Positions 1-9,793 of a stretch of DNA of 64,000 nt are shown here, piece by piece. The DNA is from Prorocentrum cordatum (taxonomy: Eukaryota; Sar; Dinophyceae; Prorocentrales; Prorocentraceae): the NCBI GenBank assembly GCA_963575745.1, contig CAUYUJ010015955.1:226463-290462 (forward strand), read 5' to 3'. How positions within the stretch are numbered: the first letter of the stretch is position 1; each line of letters opens with the position of its first letter. Made by a program: the position numbers and the translations under genes. Below the pieces are notes generated by a model, which was not told the origin of the DNA, did not search any database, and saw nothing but the letters and a program-made list of their open reading frames with translations.

Positions 1-176
1 ATGATGCTGACGATGCTGATGCTGAGGCTGATAATGATGCTGATTATGCTGCTGATGATGCTGCTGATGATGCTGATGCTGATGCTGATGATTAGGATGA
101 TGATGCTGATGCTGATGTTGATGCTGCTCATGATGATGGTGATGCTGATGATGGTGATAATGATGGTAATGCTGAC

Positions 177-207
<31 letters not shown>

Positions 208-474
208 GTCATGATGGTGATGATGATGATGATGATGATGATGCTGAGTATGATGATGCTGATGGCGATGATGCTGATTCTGCTGATGATGTTGATGACG
301 ATGCTGATGATGATGACGATGCTGATGGCGATGATGATGGTGATGATGATGCTTATGCTGCTGCTGCTGATGAAGATGATGATGGTGATGCTGATGATGC
401 TGATGATGTTGATGATAATGATGATGATGCTGATGATGCTGAACATGCTGATGATGATTATGATGATTATGATG

Positions 475-505
<31 letters not shown>

Positions 506-522
506 CGATGATGCTGAGCATA

Positions 523-561
<39 letters not shown>

Positions 562-844
562 GTGATTATGAAGCTGATCATGATAATGCTGATGATGCTT
601 ATGATGATGTTGATGATGATGACGATGGTGACGATGATGATGATGATGATGATTATGATGATGATGATGCTGACTATGATGCTGATGATGATGGTGGTGG
701 TCGTGGTGGTGATGATGATGATGGTGATGAGAATGCTGCTGATGATGCTGGTGATGACGATGATGGTGATGCTGCTGATGCTCATGACGATGATGATGGT
801 GCTGCTGATGATGATGATGATGAAGATGATGATGATGATGATGC

Positions 845-895
<51 letters not shown>

Positions 896-899
896 CTAC

Positions 900-932
<33 letters not shown>

Positions 933-945
933 GAAGAAGAAGAAG
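1..945. repeat. ATG/CTG trinucleotide microsatellite tract
   Basis: Nearly pure GAT/CTG-type triplets with scattered substitutions fill this stretch and run off the left edge. The open frame across it encodes almost only Met and Leu, which is what such a repeat must give, so it is not a gene. It ends in a run of GAA triplets. Confidence 0.95.
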
Positions 946-1066
946 AAGAAGAAGGACAAGGAGGAGGAGGACGAGGAGGAGGATAATGATGATGCGGCTG
1001 ACGATGATGATGAAGAACAAGGAGGAGGAGGAGGAGGAGGAGGAGGAGGAGGAGGAGGAGGAGGTT
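946..1066. repeat. GAA/GGA/GAT triplet tract
   Basis: Purine-rich triplets run directly into the unique-looking sequence before the Tudor-like exons. The last part (about 1019-1063) is pure GGA. It may lie in an intron or upstream of the neighbouring gene fragment. Confidence 0.9.
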
Positions 1067-1190
1067 TGGGTGCCTTCTGCGCATCTTCCGCAGCCCTGGG
1101 AGGTCCTGGAAGAAAGGCCCAGGGGGGCCCGCTTCCTGGAGGAGACGGCGACCCCCTTCAGTGGTGCCCCGCCCCCCTGGCGCCGCCCGG

Positions 1191-2148
1191 AAGGTGAAGG
1201 CGCAGTCTCCGGACGACGAGGGGTGGTACCCGGGCAGGGTCAAGGAAGCCAGTGGCAGCGACTGGGTGATCGCTTGGGACGATCCGGACGGGGGGCCGGA
1301 GATCAGTGGAGGAAAAGGTACCGATACCGCCACCCTTCGCCCGTTCTCCCCTGTCTGGGCCTCCTTGGAGGTCCTCGTCGCCACCGCTGGATTCGCCTCC
1401 AACTTCTGGCCAGAACGCACCCCGGGAGAGGTCCAGGGAGTGGCGGTATTGGTACTTTTTGGTATCCCCAGGAGACAAACACCCTCTCGGAAGAGTTCAT
1501 CAAGAAAATGATTTTCTACAAGGACTACAAGGTTCCAGACGCTGAAACGCGACAATTGCTTCACCCCCTGCCGATAGCGGGCGTGTCGGGGGGAGGGGGG
1601 AAGCGGATAGGGGGCCAGTACCGTCACGATGCGCGCCGGCTCTGTCTGGGAATGCTGAGGACTGGCAAATTCCCAGACGGCGCCGCCGGCGCGAATCGTG
1701 ACGTGACCAGGGGTCGGCGACCACAAAGGGTGTGCTTACGCCAGGGTGTGGTTTGCGATCTGTGTCGTTGGGGTTTGGGGGGCACCGCGTTGCCCTCCTC
1801 GGGCCTCCTCGGGGCGCGGCGGGAAACTCTGTCGAGGTCCTCGCCCACCCCCCAGGGTGCGCGTTGCAAACCACACCCGTTGCAAACCACACCCTTCGGA
1901 GTCGCCGAAAGGTGGGCGACGATTGCAAGGCCATTTCTCCGGAAGACGAGCGCTGGTACCCTGGCGTTGTGGCGGAGGTTCTCGCGGAGGACAAGTTCCG
2001 TGTCAAGTGGGACGACCCAGACGGGGGCCCCGAGACAGCAGACCTGCATTGGGAGAGCATGAAGAGGCAGAGGGTGAAGCGGGACTACAAGGAGGGCGAC
2101 GAAGTGCTCGCCAAGTTCCCAGAGGATGGTATGATGTACGAGGCCAAG
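1191..2148 (+). CDS. Partial Tudor-like repeat protein gene with introns (paralogue of the gene at 43.5 kb)
   Basis: Three exon segments (1191-1298, 1472-1531, 1912-2148) encode a protein colinear with residues about 79-212 of the gene at 43494-45248. Shared blocks include KAQSPDDE.WYPGR, AWDDPDGGPE, LSE..IKK..FYKDY, SPEDERWYPGVVAEVLAE, FRVKWDDPDGGPETADLHWES and AKFPEDGMMYEA. Each segment is in a different reading frame, and the frame is restored only if 1299-1471 and 1532-1911 are removed as introns. The first removal fits GA-AG boundaries and the second GT-AG. Homology begins abruptly at 1191 with no start codon or targeting sequence. It ends at 2148 before a GT that could be another donor; the S1 half is absent, and (GGA)n and a LINE follow. 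The copy is therefore partial, either truncated by insertion or continued by exons I cannot find. Repeated WDDPDGGPE blocks resemble Tudor/Agenet-like modules. Expression is unknown. Confidence 0.75.
1299..1471 (+). mobile_element. Introner copy 1 (173-bp intron-like element)
   Basis: This sequence interrupts the codon series for DPDGGPE/TNTLSEEF in the Tudor-like paralogue and is absent from the 43.5-kb copy. Near its ends lie inverted repeats AAAAGGTACCGATACC (1313-1328) and, on the other strand, AAAAAGTACCAATACC. GGAGA is duplicated at 1298-1302 and 1471-1475. Removing 1299-1471 gives a GA-AG intron and restores the frame. Homologous copies sit near 51976-52146 and 60613-60784 and share the internal block CAGAACGCACC. 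Confidence 0.85.
1623..1701. repeat. Hairpin inside intron 2
   Basis: GTCACGATGCGCGCCGGC followed by a TCTGGGAAT block is mirrored, inverted, by AATTCCCAGACGG and GCCGGCGCGAATCGTGAC. The arms are about 27-33 bp with a short loop. Confidence 0.7.
1714..1908. mobile_element. 195-bp TIR element nested in intron 2
   Basis: Both ends start TCGGCGAC reading inward. The inverted match continues for about 43 bp with mismatches and includes AAGGGTGTG and GGGTGTGGTTTGC. Size and structure resemble the introners, but the sequence belongs to another family. There is no coding capacity. Confidence 0.65.
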
Positions 2149-2221
2149 GTTCGGCGGCGAACCCAGGGGGGAAATCATAGGGGGCGGGCCTTCTCAGAAA
2201 GCTCGGAAGGCCTAGGGCCTT

Positions 2222-2540
2222 CTGAGGGGGAGGAGGAGGATGAGGAGGAAGAGGAGGAGGAGGAGGAGGAGGAGGAGGAGGAGGAGGAGGAGGAGGAGGA
2301 GGGGAGGAGGAGGAGGAGGAGGAGGGGGGAGGAGGAGGAGAGGGGAGGAGGAGGAGGAGGAGGAGGAGGAGGAGGAGGAGGAGGAAGAGGAGGAGGAGGA
2401 GTTGGGGGAGGATTGGGAGGAGGGCGAGGAGGAGGAGGAGGAGGAGGAGAGGAGGAGGAGAGAGGAGGAGGAGGAGGAGGAGGAGGAGGAGGAGGAGGAG
2501 GAGGAGTAAGAGTAAGAGTAAGAGTATGAGTAAGAGTCCC
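2222..2540. repeat. (GGA)n tract ending in (GTAAGA)n
   Basis: Almost pure GGA triplets run to about 2504, followed by GTAAGA-type hexamers to about 2537. The tract abuts the 3' end of the minus-strand LINE. Just upstream (about 2183-2215) lies a fragment (GGGCGGGCCTTCTCAGAAAG) shared with the large inverted arms at 30.9 and 35.7 kb. Confidence 0.9.
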
Positions 2541-2565
2541 TGGACGATGTCCAACCTCTGACGCC

Positions 2566-4918
2566 TTAAATGGGAAGCCCTTTCTGGACTCTCTTGGCCC
2601 GCTGGGCCTCCGTGAGGGCCTTGGGCCACAACGAAACTTTAATTCTGGCTAGGTAGCCAGCTCGGGTCGGGGTGGTCTTATACACACACTGCTTCCCCAA
2701 CCCAAGCAACTGCTGATCTGCAAATATGCCACACACCGCACAGAACCATACATTGACGTCCTGATGATACCTCAGCTTGTGAGACCTGTGCACCCACCCC
2801 CAGCGATGTGCAACTCCGCCCCCTGGGGAAGGGCTCGCAACGCACAGCCCAAGGCCACAAGTTTGAAACACGGTGACCTTCTCCACTTCCGACGCTCGGC
2901 GATCGACGCTGAGCCACGACACCTGCGGCACCGACGCCCCGAATCGTCCAACGCGTGCGAACTGGACAGGATGGAGACAGCATCGGGGCACGGCGGCGGC
3001 AAGCAGAGCTGCAAAGGAGGGGGAGGAAGAGGAGGAGGAGAAGGGAACCCTCCCTCACTCAGATCCCCTCGGCGGCAGTCCTGCTGGGCCCTTGCCAGGG
3101 CCTCCTCCGCTGCCATCGAGTCAATGGCCGCCCGTAGCAGCCTCACTCGTACCAGAAATGCACGATGTTCCACTTGCGCCACTCGTGTGCGATCGACTTG
3201 GGGCAGCCTGGCCATTCTCGCCGCCTCTCCTGCAACGATGTCAGCCATGGCGCTCCCGCAGACCAGCCAACTTGATACACACGCTGCTGCCGCCTCTGCG
3301 GCCGACATAGGAGAGTTCACGAACAACACAATGATATGCGCAGCTGGTCGGCGACCCAGCTCTTCTCCAACGCGTGCCCACAATTCTGCAGGCTCACCAC
3401 TCGGATTCATGAATTGCTTGTCGTACCAGCCATTGTAAACTGACTGGTTGTCTGTGATATAAACAAGGTGGCCTGTGGAAACTCGAATTGCCATCCATAG
3501 CATATACAGCTCACCGCGGGGCACCGTCTGGTTCCCTGACAGCGGGCCCATGATGACCCCTTGGATGGTCAGATCCTCCTCGCTATTAACCATCACCAGA
3601 CCGCATCCTACTCGGCGAAAGCGAGGGTCCCTGGAGTCAGGACCACCCGAAGCATCACCAAAGATAACGACTGGCTGTGAAACTGAACCTGGTCCTGCTG
3701 CGCCGTCGTCAACTCCATTACGAAAGAGCCCACTGCCGAGCCACGCCTCCGCCGCACAAGGAGGTGTGACTTCCGTCCAGCTTCGGGGAATCAGCCCGCG
3801 CAGCCAGAACGCCTGATCACACTCGTGCTGTGGCGCGGCTGCGGGCAGCAGCTCGTCTGACCGACGATGCGCTTCTGCTTCGACATTCTTCTCACAGATC
3901 CAGCTGCGATGATAGGCCGGCTCAACATCTTTCCGACATCGGGGACAAAGCGGGCAGATATCCAGCTTGGCTGTAGCGGCTGCACGCCGCTCCCGCGGCC
4001 ATGAGCCACCAGCGCTGATGGAGACCATGACCTCCGCTAGCCTACGTCCACGAGGGAAGACTTCAATATATTTGAGCAGCCATCCCAGAGAAACGTTGCC
4101 CACCCCATCTTGCAAACCACTGCCGCAGAACTGTCGAGAAGCCTGCTGCCAGTACTGAACCGCCGCTGACGGATCAAAGTCATCGAAGAAGGCCTTGACA
4201 TTATTAAGTGCTTGCTGTTCAAGATGCATTTCTTCTGGAAATCCCCCCGCGACCTCATCTGACAGGTGCCACTTGGTGGGAGTCTCGGGGTGCCATCCGC
4301 GTTCCAACAAGGCAAGGATGACTGCTGACATCGGACCTCTTGCCCACCTGGATCGCCGAGACGGGGGCATAGCCTCCATCCGTTGTAGCACCTTCGGCCA
4401 CGCTCGGCACACCGACGGGCGGATGCGTGGGCAAGAGAACCATTGCTGCAACCACGACGCTATAACATCACGAGGAAATTTGACTCCTGGATCCTGACCT
4501 GGAGCACGAATCGACAGAAGCGACGCGATACACATACCTTTACCCCCTGCACTGCTTACTGCTGCAAGCCCGCGACGACACTGCTGGAGCTTCCGCCCAT
4601 ATGCGCCGTGAGTGGCCTGCCCGTACGTGCCTGCAGCTTGAGCGCCGAGTCGCTCGAGCTTGGACGTCGCCTCGTAGCGCTTGGAGGCCCTGGCGAAGCG
4701 CGCCACCTTCGCATGGGGCTTCTTCTGTTTGAGCCCCTGCTTGGTCCGCGCCTCTCTGGCCGCCCTTCGTCCTCCGCCCAAGTCCACTCCCCAAAATCCA
4801 GCCTGGAGCTGAGCCTGGGGCGCGTGGCCACGACGTCGCATACGTCGCACGATCTCCTTCGCGTCGCCGTGGTGGGAGCATGCCACGCAAGACATAGGTA
4901 CAATCTGCAACTTCACCT
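2566..4918 (-). pseudogene. LINE 1 RNase H domain and C-terminal tail
   Basis: A 714-residue frame (4916 to 2772) carries a type I RNase H-like series: FGDASGG, then PRGELYMLW, then ITDNQSVYNGW, then GSAMADIVAGEA, supplying the expected D, E, D, D positions. This is the usual place for RNase H after the RT in some LINE clades. The frame differs from that of the RT upstream; the RT protein switches into it near 4915, so a one-base shift is needed. The end has decayed again: a tail with WFCAVCGIFADQQ and a further Cys lies in another frame and stops near 2566, resembling a C-terminal zinc-binding knuckle. Part of the frame is Gly/Pro-rich from CCT triplets near 3020-3050. Confidence 0.7.
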
Positions 4919-6669
4919 TGTTTCAACTCGTCGGCGGTGTCAGCTAAACATTTTGACAAAGATGATGCAACCATTTGTCTGGAACCAGCTACACTTTGCG
5001 AAGGGTCATCTGTCCACAATCTATGCGAAACATGCCGGTGTGAACAACTGATTTTTGCCATCGCATAATGAGTCATGCACTTCGCAAATCGGGCTCCAGA
5101 TCTTAACCCTTGAATAATACTACATGTTGCCAACAACGGCTCGCTAACAGCTCCCATTTGTTCAACCACTCTTGGGGCCATACATTGTGACAGCTCTAGA
5201 AACAGGATGACTGGAGGGAGCGATAGTTTTAATGCAACATCCGTCAAGATATCCCATTCAATACTGTTGTAGAATCCTTTCACATCCATGAGGCCGTGTT
5301 CGTGAGGGGTTCCCAGGGCCCCTGCATGTTCCTCTTGCAGGGTCCGATGGAACCCCTCATGGAGTGGCGCGTTGCCCCCGATAGCAGCATCCCAATCCGC
5401 CCCCACTAGATTGCACCACTGTCGAACATGGCCTTCACGAATGAGCGACCACAACCGGCCCAAAAACGACACCAACCCGATCACGCGGTCGCCACTCACC
5501 TTCTTCGGAAGCAACTTTCCTATGATGAGCTGGGTCTGGTGCGGCCACGCCAACGTCTGCTCTACGGCGTTGAGCAGCTCGGCCAACTCTACCAGCGCCT
5601 CCGACGGCAACCTCTCAACGTCGATCGGGGTTATCCGATCTGCTCCCCGGCCAGTGTTGGCCCTCATGGCGTGTGCCGCTCTACGAACATCCCACCCCGT
5701 GATGGGCCCCATTGGTTCCAACTCTGCAGCGGCCCGCGCTGTCTCAAAAGCCCGTTGCATGCGATCCTTATCAACTGGATGTGGAGCCCAAAGCTCTTGC
5801 CGCCGCCGAGCCTTGGCGTCGATGATGTCCCTGGGGTGGACCGTGACTCCAGAGCCCTCGACCTCGAATAACTCCATCGGCGGCAGTGGGTCCTCTTTCA
5901 TGCTGCGGTGCAGGGGGCCCACTGCCGCTTGCTGTGCAACCCACTCTTGAAACTCAGACAGTGACTCATGCACAACACGCCGTTGACCTCTACGTGCGAT
6001 CCGACAAGCTTGACCACTATACGATTCCAGCACAGGGTCGACGAGCGATGCTAGGTTGAGCAGCACCGTAGCCCACTTCCTATCCCCCGCGTCACGACCA
6101 GGACGAAGAAGACGGTGGACCCCTGTAGGCCGAGCGTGCACGAGCTGGCGACAGATATGCTGAATGTTGTATAACTCACGAATCCCGTTCTTACGCTGCC
6201 GATGCTTCAAGGCTTGACCCAGAACCGTGGTCACACGCTTCCACCAGCACACCACTTGATCACGTAGCGGAGCCTGCTGTGACTTGGTGGACTGCCGAAC
6301 CTCTTCAATAACAAATTTGCAACCTGTGCCGCGGCTGGGCCCGGATCGCTGCTCTACGCCGTGATGTTCCAATATAGACTGCCCAACGCCACGGACCCAC
6401 GTAGAATGCCATGCGCTAACGAAAGGAATTGGCTTGGGATTGAGCCAACATGCTACGGAGGAGCGAAACAGCGGGTGCATTTCTCCTTCCGCGCACGTCT
6501 TAAAGTACATGGATGGCCGATTCGCACGCCAACATTCCTGAGACACGTAAAAGTCAGGCTCCGTGCTGAGAGAAGGATCATCCAGGGTCGCTCCTTCGAG
6601 CTGACGGGGCGCGCAATCGCTGAGGGGGGGGGGCCGACTCCGTCGGACAACCGAATTGGGTCCTGACAT
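4900..6669 (-). pseudogene. LINE 1 reverse transcriptase domain
   Basis: The domain copies element RNA into DNA at the target site. Motif A is LMDVKGFYNSIEW, motif B is SIIQGLRSGARFAK, and motif C is RLWTDDPSQ, where a TDD replaces the common YADD. Upstream, IIGKLLPKKVSGDRVIGL and a following RLW match the fingers region, which in related elements reads K.DGG.RPI. The open frame is continuous for about 590 residues before the shift to the RNase H frame. It continues 5' in another frame (about 6665-6960), so the polyprotein is broken and this copy is probably dead, although catalytic aspartates remain. Confidence 0.75.
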
Positions 6670-6915
6670 TTCAATCTGCTACTCTGAAACTCGATCTGCA
6701 CAGACGACTGCTCAACATTTTCCTTCTCACCGACCAAGGGCCCACTGGAATCAACAGCAGGAGGCTGGCCTGGCTGATCAGACGAACAGAAACTGTTACA
6801 GAAATCCGGCGCGTGACTCCTGGGATCTTCTTCCTCGGGCCACTCATCAATTAAAGACTCGTCATCAGACGGGGCTGCTGTGTCTTCCTCATGCTTACCC
6901 TGAACAGCGCAATCG

Positions 6916-7854
6916 CTAAACAATTCTGCGAAAAAGCTTAGAGCGGCGCTCCGCGGCCGCGGCAGACTGAATGACTCTCTCGGCTTTGGCAAGCGATGAC
7001 TTGGACCCTTCCTGCGGCAAAGCGCGGGGCCGCATCACTTGGGCAAGGCGAGCAGGTGCTTCGAGACGACGAGTAACCAGCTGCTTGCCGCCGCTCCTGA
7101 TCTTGAGTGCGATGCCCACATGCGGTCGCCATGGAACATCAAGTACAGCCTGACAACCCAAGATGTAAGGCGCCATGGCCTCCGACATGACAGCATAGTC
7201 TATGAGCGAGCCGACGGCGCCCATGTCGCAGGTGGAAGCGACTGGGGGCACCGTGACCTGCCCGTGCACACGCTGGAGAAAACCAGACTTGTCGAGCTCG
7301 GACGGATTGAGGTTCCAGCCCCCGAGTGCAATCCATGGTAGTAGCAACATCTGCAATACAGCTCCCAAGCGCTGAAAACGAGCAAAGTTGCGCCCAGACA
7401 TGCCAATGTAACAGAACCCGTAGAACACGAACATGATGAAAGAGAAACCCTCGCAATGGACGACTGACCCCACAAAGCCATCCACAGCTCCAGACCCAGG
7501 GGCCTCGAGGGCATTCGCCTGTACATCGCTCAGGCCGGTGACTTGGAGGTGCTTCTTGGCGAAGATGATCTCGCCTCCCTCAGTGGCTTTCTCGGCCATG
7601 ACTGCCGACCGATGCTGCCCCGCGGGCCGTGCAGCATTGGCTATCATACGACGATTGTGCTTGCGTGATATCTGCTCTCGCTTGCGCATGCCCGACTCGG
7701 GCACATGAGCCCCGGCGCATCCCCGCAGAGCATGGTGATCACAATGTTGTGTGAGATACGTCCACACCAGATCCCTTAAGGTAGTGACGTTGGCATAGAA
7801 GATGGAGAGGCTCTTGGAGGTGACCTGAAAATCCTCGAGCTTCTCCTCAGACAA
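6916..7854 (-). pseudogene. LINE 1 AP-like endonuclease remnant
   Basis: Recognisable but eroded motifs of the exonuclease-endonuclease-phosphatase fold are present: IALGGWNLNPSEL, where family members usually read GGDFN, then GSLIDYAVMS near the C-terminal part, and WRPHVGIAL, where SDH is usual. Loss of the canonical D in GGDFN and of the SDH triad argues against activity. In full-length non-LTR elements this domain nicks the target to prime reverse transcription. A 5' extension of the domain is not in frame. Confidence 0.6.
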
Positions 7855-7911
7855 AACTGGCGCCTGGCCGCCGACCTTCGACGTGCCGGGTTCGCGACCA
7901 GGCGCAGCATG

Positions 7912-9095
7912 TCAAGCCGAGGTCGCGGCGGCACTGGCGCCAGTGGCGCCCGCAGCTGCTGCAGCCGCAGCCTCGGCAGCTGCGAACTTGGCCGCCGACA
8001 GCCTCGCCGCCTCAGCCTTCGCCTTGGCGTCCTGGGCCGCCTGCTCCTCGCGCGGGCGCTCCTCAGCCGCCTCCTTACCTGCAGCCTCAGCGCCCGCGCC
8101 CTGGCCGGCGCCTCCCGCTGTCGGCGCCGTCGGCTCAGGGGCCGCAGCCTGGACGACGCCGTCGGTTCCCTTGCGCTTCTTGGCCACGCGCGTGGTGATG
8201 GCCTCGCGGACCTGCGCCGCCTTGGCCAGCCACTCCTTGACCTCCCCTGACTTGGACGAGAAGGCCTTCTGCATGGAGGTGAGCTGCTCGTGGATGGTCT
8301 TCAACTCTTCCCGTTCTGACTCCTCAACCTCGAGCCCCTCGACGTCCCCGAATATCGACTCATCCCGGGTGATCTCGAAGAGCTCAGTCGGCTTCTTCTC
8401 GCGCACGGGGGCCTCGGGCGCCGCTGCAACCCCTCAGCCCTGGCGAGCGACTCCACCGCGCCCTTCCGCGCGATCTCGGCCTTGGCAAAGACGACCGCCG
8501 CAGTCGCCTCCTTGCCCTCTGCGGTAGCCAGCGCGGTCCGCAGCCTCCGCACGTTGGCCACCGCCTGGTCGTGCTTGTGATTGGCGCCCCTCCAGGCCGA
8601 ATCGGCCTTGGTCAGCGCAGCCGCAGCAGACGGCGGAGGCGCCGCCGCCTGCTCGCGCGCCGACAGGGACTCCACTCTCTGCTTGACAAACTTCTTAAGC
8701 TCCTCGTCCTGGGCCATCTTCAACGCCTCCATGAGGTGATCACGGACAGAATGAGGTCGTGCCCACGGCCTGGCCGACTCCTCAGCCTGCGACGCGGGCA
8801 CCTGCTGCCTCTGCTGAGGCTCGACGTAGTCGCTGAAATGCACCCTGCGAGCTGCGCGCTCGCGCGAAGCAGGCCTCACCGACTGACTGCCCTTGGGCTT
8901 GTAGATGGCGCGCTGCACACACTTGTTTTCCAATTTGCTGAGAGTGTCGTTCCACTCGCACCGCTTGCATTGGTCACCGCGAGACCAGCGACGGGGAGAG
9001 GCCGACCTCGGCGCCGAACGTACCATGGCTTGAACTCCTGCTTTGGTCAGCCGAGCGCTGCCCGATCGGGGGAGCGGAGCCTCGGTGTGCCTCAA
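7912..9095 (-). pseudogene. LINE 1 ORF1-like protein, split in two frames
   Basis: Two overlapping frames (9095-8301 and 8406-7912) together resemble ORF1 of LINE 2: an N-terminal Cys region (CKRCEWNDTLSKLENKC), then Ala/Glu/Lys-rich predicted coiled coil (KAFSSKSGEVKEWLAKAAQ, then an AKAKAEAARLS-type repeat). ORF1 proteins of LINEs bind element RNA; here that role is inferred only from position and composition. One frameshift near 8300-8400 separates the halves. Confidence 0.5.
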
Positions 9096-9131
9096 GCACC
9101 GCGCGCAGGTACAGGAGTCAGCTCAAGCAAC

Positions 9132-9144
9132 CTTGAGCCTACGT
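9132..9144 (-). other. Possible degraded spliced-leader relict at LINE 1 5' end
   Basis: On the minus strand ACGTAGGCTCAAG could be CCGTAG...GGCTCAAG of the dinoflagellate leader with the middle deleted. It is preceded by another CTCAAG and lies exactly where LINE 2 has perfect leader copies. The match is short, so this is suggestive only. Confidence 0.35.
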
Positions 9145-9147
9145 GGC

Positions 9148-9645
9148 TTGAGAGGAGGAGGAGGAGGAGGAGGAGGAGGAGGAGGAGGAGGAGGAGGAGG
9201 AGGAGGAGGAGGGGGAGGGGAGGAGGGAAGAGGAGGCGGCGGAGAGGAGGAGGAGGAGGAGGAGGAGGAGGAGGAGGAGGAGGAGGAGGAAGGAGGAGGA
9301 GGGAGAGGAGGAGGAGGACGGAGGAGGAGGAGGAGGAGGAGAGAGGAGGAGGAGGAGGACGGACGGAGGAGGCGGAGAGGAAATGAGGAGGAGGAGGGAG
9401 GAGGAGGAGGAGGAGGAAGGAGGAGGAGAGGAGGAGAGAGGAGGAGGAGGAGGAGGGAGGAGGAGGAGGAGGAGGATGAGGAGGAGGAGGAGGAGGGAGC
9501 AGGAGGAGGGAGGAGGAGGAGGAAGGAGGAGGAGGAGGAGGAGGAAGAGGCGGGAGAAGAAGGCGGCAGGAGGGAGGGAGGAGGAGGAGAGAGGAGGAAG
9601 GAGGAGGCGGAGGAGGAGGAGGAGGAGGAGGGACGCGCAGCCTGA
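9148..9645. repeat. (GGA)n tract between the two LINEs
   Basis: About 500 bp of GGA triplets with AGG, CGG and ACG interruptions. It is the only sequence between the 5' end of LINE 1 and the 3' end of LINE 2. Poly-Glu, Gly and Arg reading frames here are artefacts of the repeat. Confidence 0.95.
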
Positions 9646-9793
9646 GCGCAGCCCTGCTTCCTCGCTCTGACGTCGGCATAAAACACGAACATCAAACAAG
9701 GGCAAAAGGGGTGGGGGGGGCATCATATTTTTTCGGCCACTGTCAGTGCCAGGCGGCATGGTCAGCGACCCGGCATGCCCCCCCCCCAGTACA

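Larger units (their letters stand above)
1532..1911 (+). other. Second intron of the Tudor-like paralogue
   Basis: Removal joins FYKDYK to VGDDCKAISPEDERW, matching FYKDYQAGDDCRALSPEDERW in the 43.5-kb copy. The boundaries are GT-AG, with AAGGT-like repetition at the ends (AAG/GTTCC and GAAAG/GTGGG). It holds two inverted-repeat structures: a hairpin at about 1623-1701 and a TIR element at 1714-1908. Confidence 0.8.
2541..9145 (-). mobile_element. Non-LTR retrotransposon (LINE) 1, decayed
   Basis: Read on the minus strand the order is a degraded spliced-leader relict, an ORF1-like coiled-coil protein, an AP-like endonuclease, a reverse transcriptase, an RNase H and a C-terminal Cys-rich tail. 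The arrangement is that of a non-LTR element, and there is no LTR. Several frameshifts break ORF2. Both ends touch (GGA)n tracts (2222-2540 and 9148-9645), so the element either inserted into a microsatellite or carries one as its tail. The exact 3' end is uncertain. Confidence 0.8.

Noticed and set aside
1-1197. A 398-residue Met/Leu-rich open frame
   Set aside because: It is the translation of an ATG/CTG microsatellite and reads into GGA; composition explains it fully.
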